From: an uncultured Paludibacter sp.
GTDB taxonomy: Bacteria; Bacteroidota; Bacteroidia; Bacteroidales; Paludibacteraceae
Direction of reading: 5' to 3'
Length of the DNA stretch: 64,000 bases
Assembly (NCBI GenBank): GCA_937897985.1
Contig: CALCBD010000061.1
Span: 1 to 64,000 of the forward strand
Shown: positions 1 to 9,017 of the stretch, in pieces
How the letters are laid out: every line of letters starts with the position of its first letter
Numbering within the stretch: position 1 is the first letter of the stretch
The notes under the pieces: model-generated
Databases searched by the model: none
What the model was told of the DNA's origin: nothing
Seen by the model: the letters and a program-made list of their open reading frames with translations, nothing else
Translations under genes and position numbers: made by a program

Positions 1-54
1 GGGAGTCGACAAACGGAGCATAATTTCTCCTAATGTTACAATCTTTTTACTCAT
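1..54 (-). CDS. kdgK: 2-keto-3-deoxygluconate kinase, N-terminal fragment (PfkB family)
   Basis: Only the first 18 codons lie in the window; the gene continues past the left edge. Read on the minus strand from the ATG at 54, they give MSKKIVTLGEIMLRLSTP, the typical opening strand of PfkB sugar kinases and very close to Bacteroidota KDG kinases (GEIMLRL). KDG kinase phosphorylates 2-keto-3-deoxygluconate to KDPG in the cytoplasm. The start lies 7 bases after the stop of the 60-residue small gene, so the two are probably cotranscribed with the beta-helix genes upstream. KDG is the product of the mannonate dehydratase at 11-12 kb, so the two loci fit one pathway. The exact sugar specificity within PfkB is inferred. 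Confidence 0.75.
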   Translation of the reverse strand, partial: MSKKIVTLGEIMLRLSTP

Positions 55-61
55 TAAAAAG

Positions 62-244
62 TTACAATATATTATCATTAAGTGAAACATGATTGAAATA
101 CCCGGATTTTATCCATGTTAACTCATTCGGGCCTTCAGGTGGAGTTGATTCTAACGCCAGTGAAATTCTTTTATCGAGTTCAATCTGTTCAATTTTAGGT
201 ACTGAATATAATTGTTTGTTTTTGAATTTAATACTTGTTTTCAT
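62..244 (-). CDS. small conserved-looking protein of unknown function (60 aa)
   Basis: The protein begins MKTSIKFKNKQLYSVPKIEQ and has a central stretch, ELDKRISLALESTPPEGPNE, followed by a polar tail. An in-frame TTA-rich extension upstream exists, but the ATG at 244 follows the AT-rich leader typical of this phylum and leaves a 10-base gap after the preceding gene. There is no signal peptide, membrane segment or cysteine. From memory, Bacteroidales genomes carry many short proteins with a Y-x-x-P...E-x-I-x-L-[DE]...I-S-L-A-L-x-S-x-P-P-x-G-P pattern near secreted proteins, none with a known role. It sits between a T9SS protein and kdgK. Confidence 0.65.
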   Translation of the reverse strand: MKTSIKFKNKQLYSVPKIEQIELDKRISLALESTPPEGPNELTWIKSGYFNHVSLNDNIL

Positions 245-254
245 AATCAGATTT

Positions 255-3200
255 TTAATTGTTAAGAATAATTCTTTTTGTTGTGCGATTTCCTGAAACA
301 ACAACAGTTACTATATATGCCCCCGGATTAAGGTATTTATTAATGACTGTATTAGTTCCTGTTGTTTGGGTACTAAATACGTTTTGTCCAAGAGCATTGT
401 AAACAGTTATTAATCCTTCCTTGCTATTTATTTCTGTGCTATTAACTACTATTTGATTGTTTGAATTTTTTGACACAAAAACCTGTGAATTGATTGATTG
501 TGATTTATTTAATTCGTTGGTTGTATCCGAAACTTTGTATATTACACTAAAACGGGTATTTGAATTCACTTCATCTGACACAAAGCTGTATGCCTCGCCT
601 GTTGTCAAATCGAATTCGGTATTATTCTGTAACATATCTACCAATATAAGTTTTGCATTAGCAGGCATATTTTTCAATTCAGTAGCCTTAATTGAAAAAG
701 TATCGATTTTATTCGTTTTGAAGCCCAATGGAATGACCTGATTATCTGTCAGATAATTATACCCGTTAATAGCTAATTTCTCAGTACCTAAACTTGTATA
801 AATTTCAGGAACAGATGTGTTGTTGTTAAACATTTTATTCGAATCGAAATTGTCAAGACTATTTGAAGCTTCGTTGTCGGTATAAATAACTGTTTCATCG
901 GTGTTGATTGAATTTGAAACCTGCAACCGAACGATGATTCGACTGTCGAGAACCGGAGTTTTCAAGCGGTTTGTCGACACACTTTGGTCGAGGTGTGTAC
1001 GGTCGTCGTTCGTTAAACCGATTGAACCAGTTCCGCTGGTAACCTTTACCCAAAATGCCTGCATAGGCGGAATCAGATTTGTACCGCCGTTTGTACCAAT
1101 ACCCTCCCCGGCAACATTGTAAGTTTGGAACAAATAAGTACCAGTGCTTTTACTTCTATACCATATTGAAGTTGATACATTGGTTTTGGTAGTTGTTGAC
1201 CAGTTTAAATACGATGGATACGGATTTCCAACCAGATTAAAGCCTGTAAAACTTTCTCCTCCGCTTGTTAAATCTGAAATAGTTTGACTTCCCGTGTTTA
1301 AATTTCCGCCGTTAAATGTAACCACCCTATCAGAATTAATATTAGCAATATATCCTTTTTTAGCATCTAAATTTGTGCTTGTATTTATTATTTGCGACCA
1401 GTTGTTGGGTGTAGTTTCTACATAATAATACATAGGATTGGTAGCTGAAGCAGCAAATACATTGCTTGTGGCTGCACTTACCGGACTTGAAATATACCAG
1501 TTACGACCCGATGTGAGAAATTGTTCAACAAATGTTTTGTTTGCACCTACGCTTAAAGTACCACCATTATCAATAAAAGTGGCTGTTCCGTTTGTAGCAT
1601 CACTTTTTAAAGTCATATTTCCTCCTACAGCCAGTGTTCCCGAAGTAATGTTTGTCTGTTTACCTGCATTAACAACTAAATCTAAACAGGTGAAACCCGT
1701 ACCTGTATAATTCCCGTCGATTATAGCTGTTTTTGCAGCAGAATTACTTCCATTCCATATCGTTCCATTCCATGTTACAGGAACTTCCAGTGCACCAAAC
1801 TGAGGAGCATCAGGACGTGTATAACCCATAAAATCGGTTGTTACTGCCGGCGTGGCATTGTTTAATTGAACGCCCAATGATTCAGCATTTGGTAAAAACG
1901 ATTCGGCAGATGTACCAGGTGAATTAAAAGGAGAACTTAGGGGTACAATACTATTTTGATCGCCACCAGTTGCTCCTTGTAGTGCAGTTAAATCAGCTTT
2001 ATCAGTAGAAATTTTTGCTAAAACTGAACCAGTCCCCGAAACAAAATATTTATTATAATCACTTGTTAAACCTGAAGCACTTGTTTGAAAACTGTAATGT
2101 GTTCCACCTCCGGAGCGTTCATTTATAAACATATTATTCTTAAATACCCGCTGATTGAGTGTTGAAGCACTGTAATATCCTCCCGAACTTCCGGCAGTTG
2201 TAGTTCCGTAAATATAAATTGTATTATGGAAATAATTAGTGTTATTGCCGGCAGCCAATCCGGTTCCATTTGTTCCAGCCTCAGCAATACCAATAACTGA
2301 ACTCGCTGAGTTACTACCAATATTGATAATATTATTTGTGAAAGTTGCTGCGCAAACTCCTTCGTAAATACGTATACCTCCTAGTTTTGCTGAAGTAGCC
2401 AAAGCATTAGTAGATAAACTATGAATAAAGTTTCCATTTACAACACTGCCTGTTGCCCCCACAAAATGAATCCCCAATATGTAACCTGTAAAATCGGAAC
2501 GGGAATTTGATAAATTGTAAATTGTATTTCCTGTAAGGTTTACAACCCCAATTCCACTTCCTGTTACGGCAACACCTATTACAGAGGCTTGATGTGTTCC
2601 AACGTTGTTTGCATTAGCATTGGTCAAATCATGTATAATATTATTGGTTATTGTATTAACACCTGCAGAAACTCGGACACCACAAGTAGACCCAGCCGTG
2701 CCTGTTGCTGCATTAGTAGTATTATTTATTAAATTTGAAATGTTATTGCCACTTATCGTTATGTTTCCTGTTCCACCGTTATTCATAATTGCAGTCAAAC
2801 TTTGAGTATTGCCTGATGTAGTCGCTGTTGAATTAGCTGTAAGGTTGTTAACAGTATTATTGTTTATGCTGACAGTCCCGGCTGTATTAGATTTCATTAT
2901 TCCATACAAGTTAGTACTGTTAGTCGCGGCATTATCTGTTTTCATTGCTCCAATTGTATTATTGGAACAAGATGTATTTCCTGTATTTTGAATATGAATT
3001 CCATACACACTGCTTCCTGTGGTTGCATTTGTGACTACAATCGACTCAGTTCCGGTAGCTGACCCAATGGTATTATTAGTTAAAATGATTTGACCTCCGC
3101 CACCCGAAATATCAATTGCTTTCCAAGTTACAGTAGCTGTACCACTTGTCCAAATTAAATTTTTGATGGTGTTGTTTGTTATAGCACTTGTAAAACCAGT

Positions 3201-4154
3201 TCCTGCTGCAAATAAAATACCTGTGAAGTTATTGTTATTAGTCGAATTTTTAGTCCATTTTCCATTTGCGAATGCTTCTGAGCCACCAATGTAATTGCCA
3301 CTTATAGTATGTGTCCTTCCTCCTGCAAATTTAATAACAGAATATGCGATATTAGTTGTCGGAGCAAATGTTGCTGAAGTTTCGTAAAAACTATTTCCTG
3401 CTATTGTCCAGGTATCGCTTAATCCATCGACATCAATAGCATTGGAGGCCGTCGCAAGATTGAAGAAATCTTTAAATTCGTTGTTCTGAATCTTATTCCC
3501 TTTGTTTAAAAAACTTCCTGCACCTCTTGCATAAACAGAGTAAACCGGGCGAACCAATGCACTAATTCCTGTTATTAAATTATAGCTAAATGTATTATTT
3601 GCCATGCCATCCACAGCACTTGGAACAGAAAGCATAACAGTTCCGTTTGACCCTGTACCTGCTCCTTTAATGGTGGTGTAAGTAACAGTATTGTTCGAAG
3701 CATTGGCTGTAAGGTAGATGGTAGAAGCACCTGTCCCAGTGTTAGCATTGCTAATTGTTAGGTCTTTTGTACTTCCGGTAAGCGTGCCACTTGAATTATA
3801 TAATCTACCATCGATAGTCACATTATTTGCTCCATTGAACGAAATAAGTGGAGTGTTTAAATTACCTTCTATAGATTTACCAGTAACTGTGGGATAAATT
3901 TTTACCGAAGTCCAGTTGGCGCTGGCATTTAAAACGGCTGTAGATGCTTCGGTGGTGTTATCAATAATTTGTAATTGAACAACACCTGTGTAAACGCCTC
4001 CTATGTTGTTATTAATATCATCGAAAGCAAGTTGCAGTGTTGCAAAATCTGCACCATTTGCGCCAACTGTTTTGGTTATATCTGCAAAAATTGGATTTGC
4101 AAAAACTCCAAGGCAAATAAATAAAGCGAAGTAGAGTTGTCTGGTTGTTTTCAT
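255..4154 (-). CDS. secreted right-handed beta-helix protein with T9SS sorting domain (1299 aa)
   Basis: A Sec signal peptide (about residues 1-24) is followed by a long Asn/Thr/Gly-rich array of NNxI and GNxI turns (about 30-760) typical of parallel beta-helix, pectate-lyase-like folds. A further beta-sandwich region (about 790-1200) contains FNLVGNPYPSYLNW, a motif often seen before T9SS domains. The last ~75 residues are a type A T9SS sorting domain (LITVYNALGQNVFS ... PGAYIVTV ... KRIILNN). The protein should be exported to the cell surface or medium, probably for polysaccharide binding or cleavage; no catalytic residues can be assigned. The N-terminal ~650 residues are a close paralogue of the gene immediately upstream (4285-6858), so the pair arose by tandem duplication. 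Confidence 0.85.
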   Translation of the reverse strand: MKTTRQLYFALFICLGVFANPIFADITKTVGANGADFATLQLAFDDINNNIGGVYTGVVQLQIIDNTTEASTAVLNASANWTSVKIYPTVTGKSIEGNLNTPLISFNGANNVTIDGRLYNSSGTLTGSTKDLTISNANTGTGASTIYLTANASNNTVTYTTIKGAGTGSNGTVMLSVPSAVDGMANNTFSYNLITGISALVRPVYSVYARGAGSFLNKGNKIQNNEFKDFFNLATASNAIDVDGLSDTWTIAGNSFYETSATFAPTTNIAYSVIKFAGGRTHTISGNYIGGSEAFANGKWTKNSTNNNNFTGILFAAGTGFTSAITNNTIKNLIWTSGTATVTWKAIDISGGGGQIILTNNTIGSATGTESIVVTNATTGSSVYGIHIQNTGNTSCSNNTIGAMKTDNAATNSTNLYGIMKSNTAGTVSINNNTVNNLTANSTATTSGNTQSLTAIMNNGGTGNITISGNNISNLINNTTNAATGTAGSTCGVRVSAGVNTITNNIIHDLTNANANNVGTHQASVIGVAVTGSGIGVVNLTGNTIYNLSNSRSDFTGYILGIHFVGATGSVVNGNFIHSLSTNALATSAKLGGIRIYEGVCAATFTNNIINIGSNSASSVIGIAEAGTNGTGLAAGNNTNYFHNTIYIYGTTTAGSSGGYYSASTLNQRVFKNNMFINERSGGGTHYSFQTSASGLTSDYNKYFVSGTGSVLAKISTDKADLTALQGATGGDQNSIVPLSSPFNSPGTSAESFLPNAESLGVQLNNATPAVTTDFMGYTRPDAPQFGALEVPVTWNGTIWNGSNSAAKTAIIDGNYTGTGFTCLDLVVNAGKQTNITSGTLAVGGNMTLKSDATNGTATFIDNGGTLSVGANKTFVEQFLTSGRNWYISSPVSAATSNVFAASATNPMYYYVETTPNNWSQIINTSTNLDAKKGYIANINSDRVVTFNGGNLNTGSQTISDLTSGGESFTGFNLVGNPYPSYLNWSTTTKTNVSTSIWYRSKSTGTYLFQTYNVAGEGIGTNGGTNLIPPMQAFWVKVTSGTGSIGLTNDDRTHLDQSVSTNRLKTPVLDSRIIVRLQVSNSINTDETVIYTDNEASNSLDNFDSNKMFNNNTSVPEIYTSLGTEKLAINGYNYLTDNQVIPLGFKTNKIDTFSIKATELKNMPANAKLILVDMLQNNTEFDLTTGEAYSFVSDEVNSNTRFSVIYKVSDTTNELNKSQSINSQVFVSKNSNNQIVVNSTEINSKEGLITVYNALGQNVFSTQTTGTNTVINKYLNPGAYIVTVVVSGNRTTKRIILNN

Positions 4155-4200
4155 GCTATTGACTTTTTGTTATAATTGTATAATTTTAAATGTTAGGTGA

Positions 4201-4247
4201 GAAAAAAGCCTATCAACTGTCTTTTTTCATTGTAAAATTGACAGTTG
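4201..4247 (-). terminator. intercistronic hairpins, possible attenuator
   Basis: Two inverted repeats overlap between the tandem beta-helix genes. CAACTGTC (4214-4221) pairs with GACAGTTG (4240-4247). GAAAAAAG (4201-4208) pairs with CTTTTTTC (4221-4228). In the minus-strand transcript the first hairpin is followed five bases later by a CUUUUUUC run, like a Rho-independent terminator. The second would sequester that run by pairing it with the A-tract inside the first hairpin's loop, so the two folds exclude each other. This could reduce expression of the downstream gene. The stems are seen; the function is inferred. Confidence 0.4.
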
Positions 4248-4284
4248 TTATATTGAATTAGCTAAATAACATTGGTGTAGTGTG

Positions 4285-6858
4285 TTATTTAAAAAACTTG
4301 ATTACTTCATTGTTTATTTTAATGATGTATATTCCTTTGTTTAAATCACATCTAAATGCAGTTGCAACATTAGATTTTTTAATTAGGCAACCGTTGATAT
4401 TGTACAATTCAATAGTTGTATTTTCTTTTACAGAAATTAAAATGCCGGTAGCTGTTGGCTGAATTTTATAATTCGATTTTTTTAAGTCGCTTGAAAATGT
4501 AGTTACAGCTGTTTCGTAAGCACCCATTCTTGGAGACGATTCACTGCGTGTTACATCGGCAAAATCTTTTGTTACTCCTGTTCCGGTAACGCCAACAAGA
4601 CTTACAGTGGAGTTTGTTTTGTAGCCAAAAGCATAAACGCCTTGTGGCTCTTCAAATTCAGGATTGACATTTACGCTGTGCGAATCACCACCCGATGCTG
4701 TTTGAAGAGCAGTTAAATCAGCTCTCGCACCACCGATATTGGCTAAAGACGAACCAGTTCCAGAAACATAATATAAATTGTAATCGCTGGTTAGCCCTGT
4801 AGCACTTGTTTGAAAACTGTAATGCGTCCCACCACCAGAGCGCTCGTTAACAAAAATATTATTTTTGAATGTGCGCAAATTGGCTGTTGAAGCGCTGTAA
4901 TAGCATATTGAAGTCCCCACTGTAGGAGTTCCAAAAATATTAATGGTGTTGTGATAGTAATTTGTATTATAGTTGGCAGCCAGAGCTGTAGCTTCGGCAA
5001 TACCAATAATTGAACTGGCGGTATTGCTTCCTAAGCTGATGATATTATTCGAGAATGTAGCTGCACAAATTGCTTCATAAACACGTATGCCGCCAAGTTT
5101 CGCAGATGTAGCAGAAGCGTGTGTAGACAAACTGTGGATGAAATTACCACTGACAACACTACCCGCTTTACCCACAAAATGCATTCCTAATACATATCCT
5201 GTAAAATCGCTACGTGTGTTCGATAAATTGTAAATTGTATTTTTATTAACGGTACAAATATCTATTGCACTACCTGTAATTGCTATACCAACTACCGAAG
5301 CTTGATGTGTTCCGGCAGAATTGGCACTGGCATTGGTTAAGTCGTGTATACTATTGTTAGTTATTACATTTATTCCTTTAGTTGTGCGTATACCGGCTGT
5401 TGAGCTTGCTGTTCCAGTAGTCGCATTTGTGGTATTGTTTACCAGATTTGTAATTGTATTTGCATCAATTGTAATATTTCCGGTACCTCCATTATTGAAA
5501 ATACCTGCTAAACCTTGTGCAGTACCTGTTGATGCTGAATTTGCTGTAAGATTATTGATAATGTTAGAACTTATTGAAACATTTCCGGTTACATTAGTAG
5601 CTTTTGCAATAGCATATAAACTGGTGTTATTTGCAGTTACATTATCTGTTTTTATTGCTCCGATTGTATTATTTTCGCAAATCGCATTTCCTGCATTTTG
5701 AATATGAATAAGATAAACACTGCTTGAAATAGTGTTTGTAACAACAATCGATTCTCTTCCTATAGCAGCTCCAACCGTATTTCCGGTTATGGTAATATCT
5801 CCTGCTCCCGATGGCACATCGATTGCTTTCCACGAAACAGCAGCAGTTCCACTTGTCCAGACAATATTTTTAATGACATTGTTGGTTATGACACTTGTAG
5901 GAGAAGCAGCAACAACACTAATTCCTGTAAAGTTATTATTTGTTGTTGAGTTTTTAGTCCAAACTCCAACGCAATTTACTGCCGAACCACCGATCTTATT
6001 CTCGGTTACTGTATGTGATGGGCCACCTGCAATTTGCACAATAGTGTAAGCACCTGTTCCGGTCGGTATAAATGTTTCAGAACTTTCGTAAAAACTATTT
6101 CCTGAAATAGTCCAGCTATCATTATAAGCATCGATGTAAATTGCGTTGGAGCCTGCTCCCAAATTAAGAAAATCCTTGAATTCGTTATTTTCAATTTTGT
6201 TCCCTTTGTTTAGAAATTCAGCTGTACCTTTAGCCAGAACAGAATAAAGAGGACGCAAAGATGCACTGATACCTGTTATTAAATTGTAACTAAAAGTATT
6301 GTTTGCCATACCGTCAGGTTCACCCGGAGATGTGAGCATAATTGTTCCGTTCGATCCTGTACTTGCACCCTTAATAGTGGTGTATGTAACTGTATTGTTC
6401 GAAGCATTGGCTGTGAGAAAAAGTGTAGAAGCAGCCGTACCAGTATTTGCATTACTTATTGTCAGGTCATTTGTGCTTCCGGAAACTACTCCGTTTAGGT
6501 TGTGTAAGCGACCATCAATAGTTACGTTATTGGCTCCATTGAATGTAATGAGTGGGGTATTCAAATCGCCTTCAATTGATTTTCCTGAAACTGTTGGGTA
6601 GATTTTTATAGCAGTCCAGTTGGCGCTGGTATTTAAAACAGCTGTGGCTGTTTCAGTGGTATTATCAATAATTTGCAATTGAACAACACCTGTATAAACG
6701 CCTCCAATATTGTTATTTATCTCATCGAATGCAAGTTGCAGGTTGGTAAAATCTGCGCCATTTGAACCCACTGTTTTTGTCACATCAGCAAACATATCAT
6801 TCGTTCCAAATATCAGTGCAATTAAAAGGGACAAGAAATTAAATCGGTTTGAATTCAT
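4285..6858 (-). CDS. secreted right-handed beta-helix protein with T9SS sorting domain (857 aa)
   Basis: First gene of the leftmost transcription unit, preceded by the shared regulatory module at 6912-7012. A signal peptide (residues 1-25) is followed by the block VTKTVGSNGADFTNLQLAFD, nearly identical to the downstream paralogue, then beta-helix repeats to about residue 760. The C-terminal ~65 residues form a T9SS sorting domain (TIELYNINGCLIKKS ... LNKGIYIIKINN). It lacks the extra NPYPS-type beta-sandwich region of its paralogue, hence its shorter length. Presumed surface-exposed or secreted; the substrate is unknown. Confidence 0.85.
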   Translation of the reverse strand: MNSNRFNFLSLLIALIFGTNDMFADVTKTVGSNGADFTNLQLAFDEINNNIGGVYTGVVQLQIIDNTTETATAVLNTSANWTAIKIYPTVSGKSIEGDLNTPLITFNGANNVTIDGRLHNLNGVVSGSTNDLTISNANTGTAASTLFLTANASNNTVTYTTIKGASTGSNGTIMLTSPGEPDGMANNTFSYNLITGISASLRPLYSVLAKGTAEFLNKGNKIENNEFKDFLNLGAGSNAIYIDAYNDSWTISGNSFYESSETFIPTGTGAYTIVQIAGGPSHTVTENKIGGSAVNCVGVWTKNSTTNNNFTGISVVAASPTSVITNNVIKNIVWTSGTAAVSWKAIDVPSGAGDITITGNTVGAAIGRESIVVTNTISSSVYLIHIQNAGNAICENNTIGAIKTDNVTANNTSLYAIAKATNVTGNVSISSNIINNLTANSASTGTAQGLAGIFNNGGTGNITIDANTITNLVNNTTNATTGTASSTAGIRTTKGINVITNNSIHDLTNASANSAGTHQASVVGIAITGSAIDICTVNKNTIYNLSNTRSDFTGYVLGMHFVGKAGSVVSGNFIHSLSTHASATSAKLGGIRVYEAICAATFSNNIISLGSNTASSIIGIAEATALAANYNTNYYHNTINIFGTPTVGTSICYYSASTANLRTFKNNIFVNERSGGGTHYSFQTSATGLTSDYNLYYVSGTGSSLANIGGARADLTALQTASGGDSHSVNVNPEFEEPQGVYAFGYKTNSTVSLVGVTGTGVTKDFADVTRSESSPRMGAYETAVTTFSSDLKKSNYKIQPTATGILISVKENTTIELYNINGCLIKKSNVATAFRCDLNKGIYIIKINNEVIKFFK

Positions 6859-6911
6859 GATTTTTAAATTTATCAGTTAGTAATTTTTGCAAATGATTAA
6901 ATTTTAGTCAT

Positions 6912-7012
6912 TTCATTATTGTTGAATTGTATTCTACATTGCAAAAATATGGAGAAGTTTTTATTCTTCAAAATGTTAGATGTTAAAATGACAATAAAAT
7001 GTTGTATAACAT
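6912..7012 (-). promoter_or_regulatory. shared regulatory module, copy 1 (promoter plus palindromic operator)
   Basis: On the minus strand, TTTTGCAATGTA (complement of 6935-6946) gives a Bacteroidota-like -33 TTTG, with a degenerate -7 box about 20 bases downstream inside a conserved ATTCAACAATAATGAA block (6912-6927). The palindrome ATGTTGTATAACAT lies at 6999-7012, beginning 53 bases from the last base of the GCAAAA block. The same two parts at the same spacing recur at 37095-37195 and 51265-51365. It drives the beta-helix/kdgK unit. The operator begins about 40 bases beyond the lutC stop, and no terminator is visible between them. Confidence 0.7.
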
Positions 7013-7053
7013 ATTTCCGGACTTATTTAATGACCTGCGTATAATTGAAATCA

Positions 7054-7638
7054 TTATATCAGCACAACAGTTAGTGATTTAGAACCATGTGCTCCTATTA
7101 CCAAACTCTGTTCAATATCAGCAGTCTTGGATGGTCCGGAGATGAAAACACCAAATCCATTTTCCGGAAAGATATTTAGATTTTGATATGCCTGGTGCAT
7201 ATTCCAAACAAGTTGTTTTTTGTCTAATACAATCACTAAATGCTGAGTAATAAATGGCAGAACCCGACTAAATAAAGTATCACCGGAAATCCAAATTGCA
7301 GCATTTTCGGCTACGCCAAACTCTCCCTTTAAAACTACCAAATCAATATCGTACAACTGATGAGCATCCGAAATGGATTTAAAATCTACATTCTTTGATT
7401 TTACACTTTCAATATTCGATAAGATTTTATTTGCTTCGGGAAAAATGCCATTTATTAAATCAGACATTCCATCACTCACAGGAAAATCAACTGTTTGTCC
7501 ACCAGCAAACTGAAGCATTTCTTTGAAATGAGTATTTAAGTCTATGTCAGTTCTTTCGAACAAAGGAATAGTGGGAAGCGAGCATATTGTCGGTTTCCTA
7601 TGTTTTATTCTTTCCAAAATAAGTGCTCGGCTACTCAT
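7054..7638 (-). CDS. lutC: LutC-like LUD domain protein, lactate utilisation
   Basis: A 194-residue LUD-domain protein. The glycine-rich C-terminal segment FISGPSKTADIEQSLVIGAHGSK-type (about residues 163-187) is the family hallmark. In LutABC systems it partners LutA and LutB in oxidising L-lactate to pyruvate in the cytoplasm. Its start overlaps the lutB stop by 4 bases, which indicates translational coupling. It is the last gene of the long PUL B unit. Length is slightly below the usual ~200-240 residues, with no sign of truncation. Confidence 0.88.
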   Translation of the reverse strand: MSSRALILERIKHRKPTICSLPTIPLFERTDIDLNTHFKEMLQFAGGQTVDFPVSDGMSDLINGIFPEANKILSNIESVKSKNVDFKSISDAHQLYDIDLVVLKGEFGVAENAAIWISGDTLFSRVLPFITQHLVIVLDKKQLVWNMHQAYQNLNIFPENGFGVFISGPSKTADIEQSLVIGAHGSKSLTVVLI

Positions 7639-9014
7639 AATTTATTCCCTGTTTTATGTTTATTTTCTAAATACCATTCTCTGAAACTTTGTGCAGGTGG
7701 TTGAGGTAGCTCACGACCATTCCCCCAGGTATTTAAGCCGTTATAAAGCACAAACCCTGGCAGAGAAGAAACAAGCTTTCGTCCTGTTTTTCCGGCAAAG
7801 CGATATAATCCGGGGTGAGAGAACAGGAATCCCATAGCTTTCATTATCTGTTTTTTTGAAAACGACGAATTACTTTCGTTAACAATGATTTGTCTCCATT
7901 TGTACAATTGATGATGAATATCAATTTTTACCGGACAAACATCGGAGCATGAACCACAAAGCGTGGAGGCAAAAGCCATGGACGCATATTTTTTCAGATC
8001 AACTCCCGGAGACAAAATTGAACCAATTGGGCCGGGAATTGTGAAGCTATAACTGTGTCCGCCACTCCGGCGATAAACGGGACAAGTATTTAAACATGCA
8101 CCGCACCGAATACAGTAAAGCGATTTCCGGAAATCCACTCTTCCTAACTGTTCAGTTCGTCCGTTGTCGACAATAACAAAATGCATTTCCTGACCATTAT
8201 TAGGTTTTAAAAAGTGCGAAGAATAAGTTGTTATTGCTTGACCTGTGGCATTACGAGCCAACATGCGTAAAAAAACACCTAAATCGCTCTGCCGGGGAAT
8301 GATTTTTTCAATTCCCATGCTGGCAATATGTACAGGCGCTAAATGTGCGCCTAAATCGGCATTTCCTTCGTTGGTACAAACGGTAATTCCACCTGTTTCG
8401 GCAATTGCAAAGTTTACTCCTGTCAACGCAGCATCGGCGCTCAAAAACTTTTCCCGCAAATGCTCACGAGCTACTCCGGTTAAATATTGTGGATCTTTTG
8501 CTCCTTTTTCAGATCCGAGATGGGTATGAAAAGTTTCGCCAACATCTTCTTTTTTTAAATGTATAGCCGGCAATACGATATGGCTTGGGGTTTCATGTCT
8601 GAGTTGAACAATGCGTTCGCCCAAATCGGTATCAACCACTTCAATTCCATTTTTTTCTAAAAATGAATTCAAATGGCATTCCTCGGTAAGCATCGATTTG
8701 CTTTTTACCAGCTTTTTTGCATTTTTTCCATTCAGAATACGGAGAATAATGTCGTTGTGCTCCTGAGCATCTTTTGCCCAGTGAACAGTGACTCCATTTT
8801 TAATAGCATTTTCTTCGAATTGAGTAAGATAGGTATCTAATTCGGAGAGCACGTTGGCTTTAATTTGCGAAGCGAGTTCACGCAAAGTTTCCCATTCGGG
8901 AACTTTTTTTGTTTGAATATCCCGTTTTTGTCGCACAAACCAAAGCGCCTTGTCGTGCCAATCCACGCGGGCTTCATCTTTGATATACCGGGTTGCTTTT
9001 TCTGAATGAGTCAT
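7635..9014 (-). CDS. lutB: LutB-like iron-sulfur protein, lactate utilisation
   Basis: A 459-residue protein with an N-terminal LUD domain, then two 4Fe-4S ferredoxin motifs: CIRCGACLNTCPVY (about residues 302-315) and CGSCSDVCPV (about 352-361). A C-terminal segment is typical of LutB/YkgF proteins. It is the presumed electron-transfer and core subunit of the LutABC L-lactate-oxidising complex. It begins 3 bases after the lutA stop. Length and cluster arrangement match the family. Linkage to LarA and the sugar-acid genes suggests it handles lactate made by the same catabolic route, or lactate released by LarA racemisation. Confidence 0.92.
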   Translation of the reverse strand: MTHSEKATRYIKDEARVDWHDKALWFVRQKRDIQTKKVPEWETLRELASQIKANVLSELDTYLTQFEENAIKNGVTVHWAKDAQEHNDIILRILNGKNAKKLVKSKSMLTEECHLNSFLEKNGIEVVDTDLGERIVQLRHETPSHIVLPAIHLKKEDVGETFHTHLGSEKGAKDPQYLTGVAREHLREKFLSADAALTGVNFAIAETGGITVCTNEGNADLGAHLAPVHIASMGIEKIIPRQSDLGVFLRMLARNATGQAITTYSSHFLKPNNGQEMHFVIVDNGRTEQLGRVDFRKSLYCIRCGACLNTCPVYRRSGGHSYSFTIPGPIGSILSPGVDLKKYASMAFASTLCGSCSDVCPVKIDIHHQLYKWRQIIVNESNSSFSKKQIMKAMGFLFSHPGLYRFAGKTGRKLVSSLPGFVLYNGLNTWGNGRELPQPPAQSFREWYLENKHKTGNKL

Positions 9015-9017
9015 TTT

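Noticed and set aside
457..3000. Plus-strand open frames inside the beta-helix genes
   Set aside because: Reverse-frame shadows of repetitive coding sequence, without start context or similarity.
255..6858. Repeated Asn/Thr-rich DNA as possible CRISPR or satellite
   Set aside because: The repetition is protein-level beta-helix turns of uneven length; no regular repeat-spacer structure.
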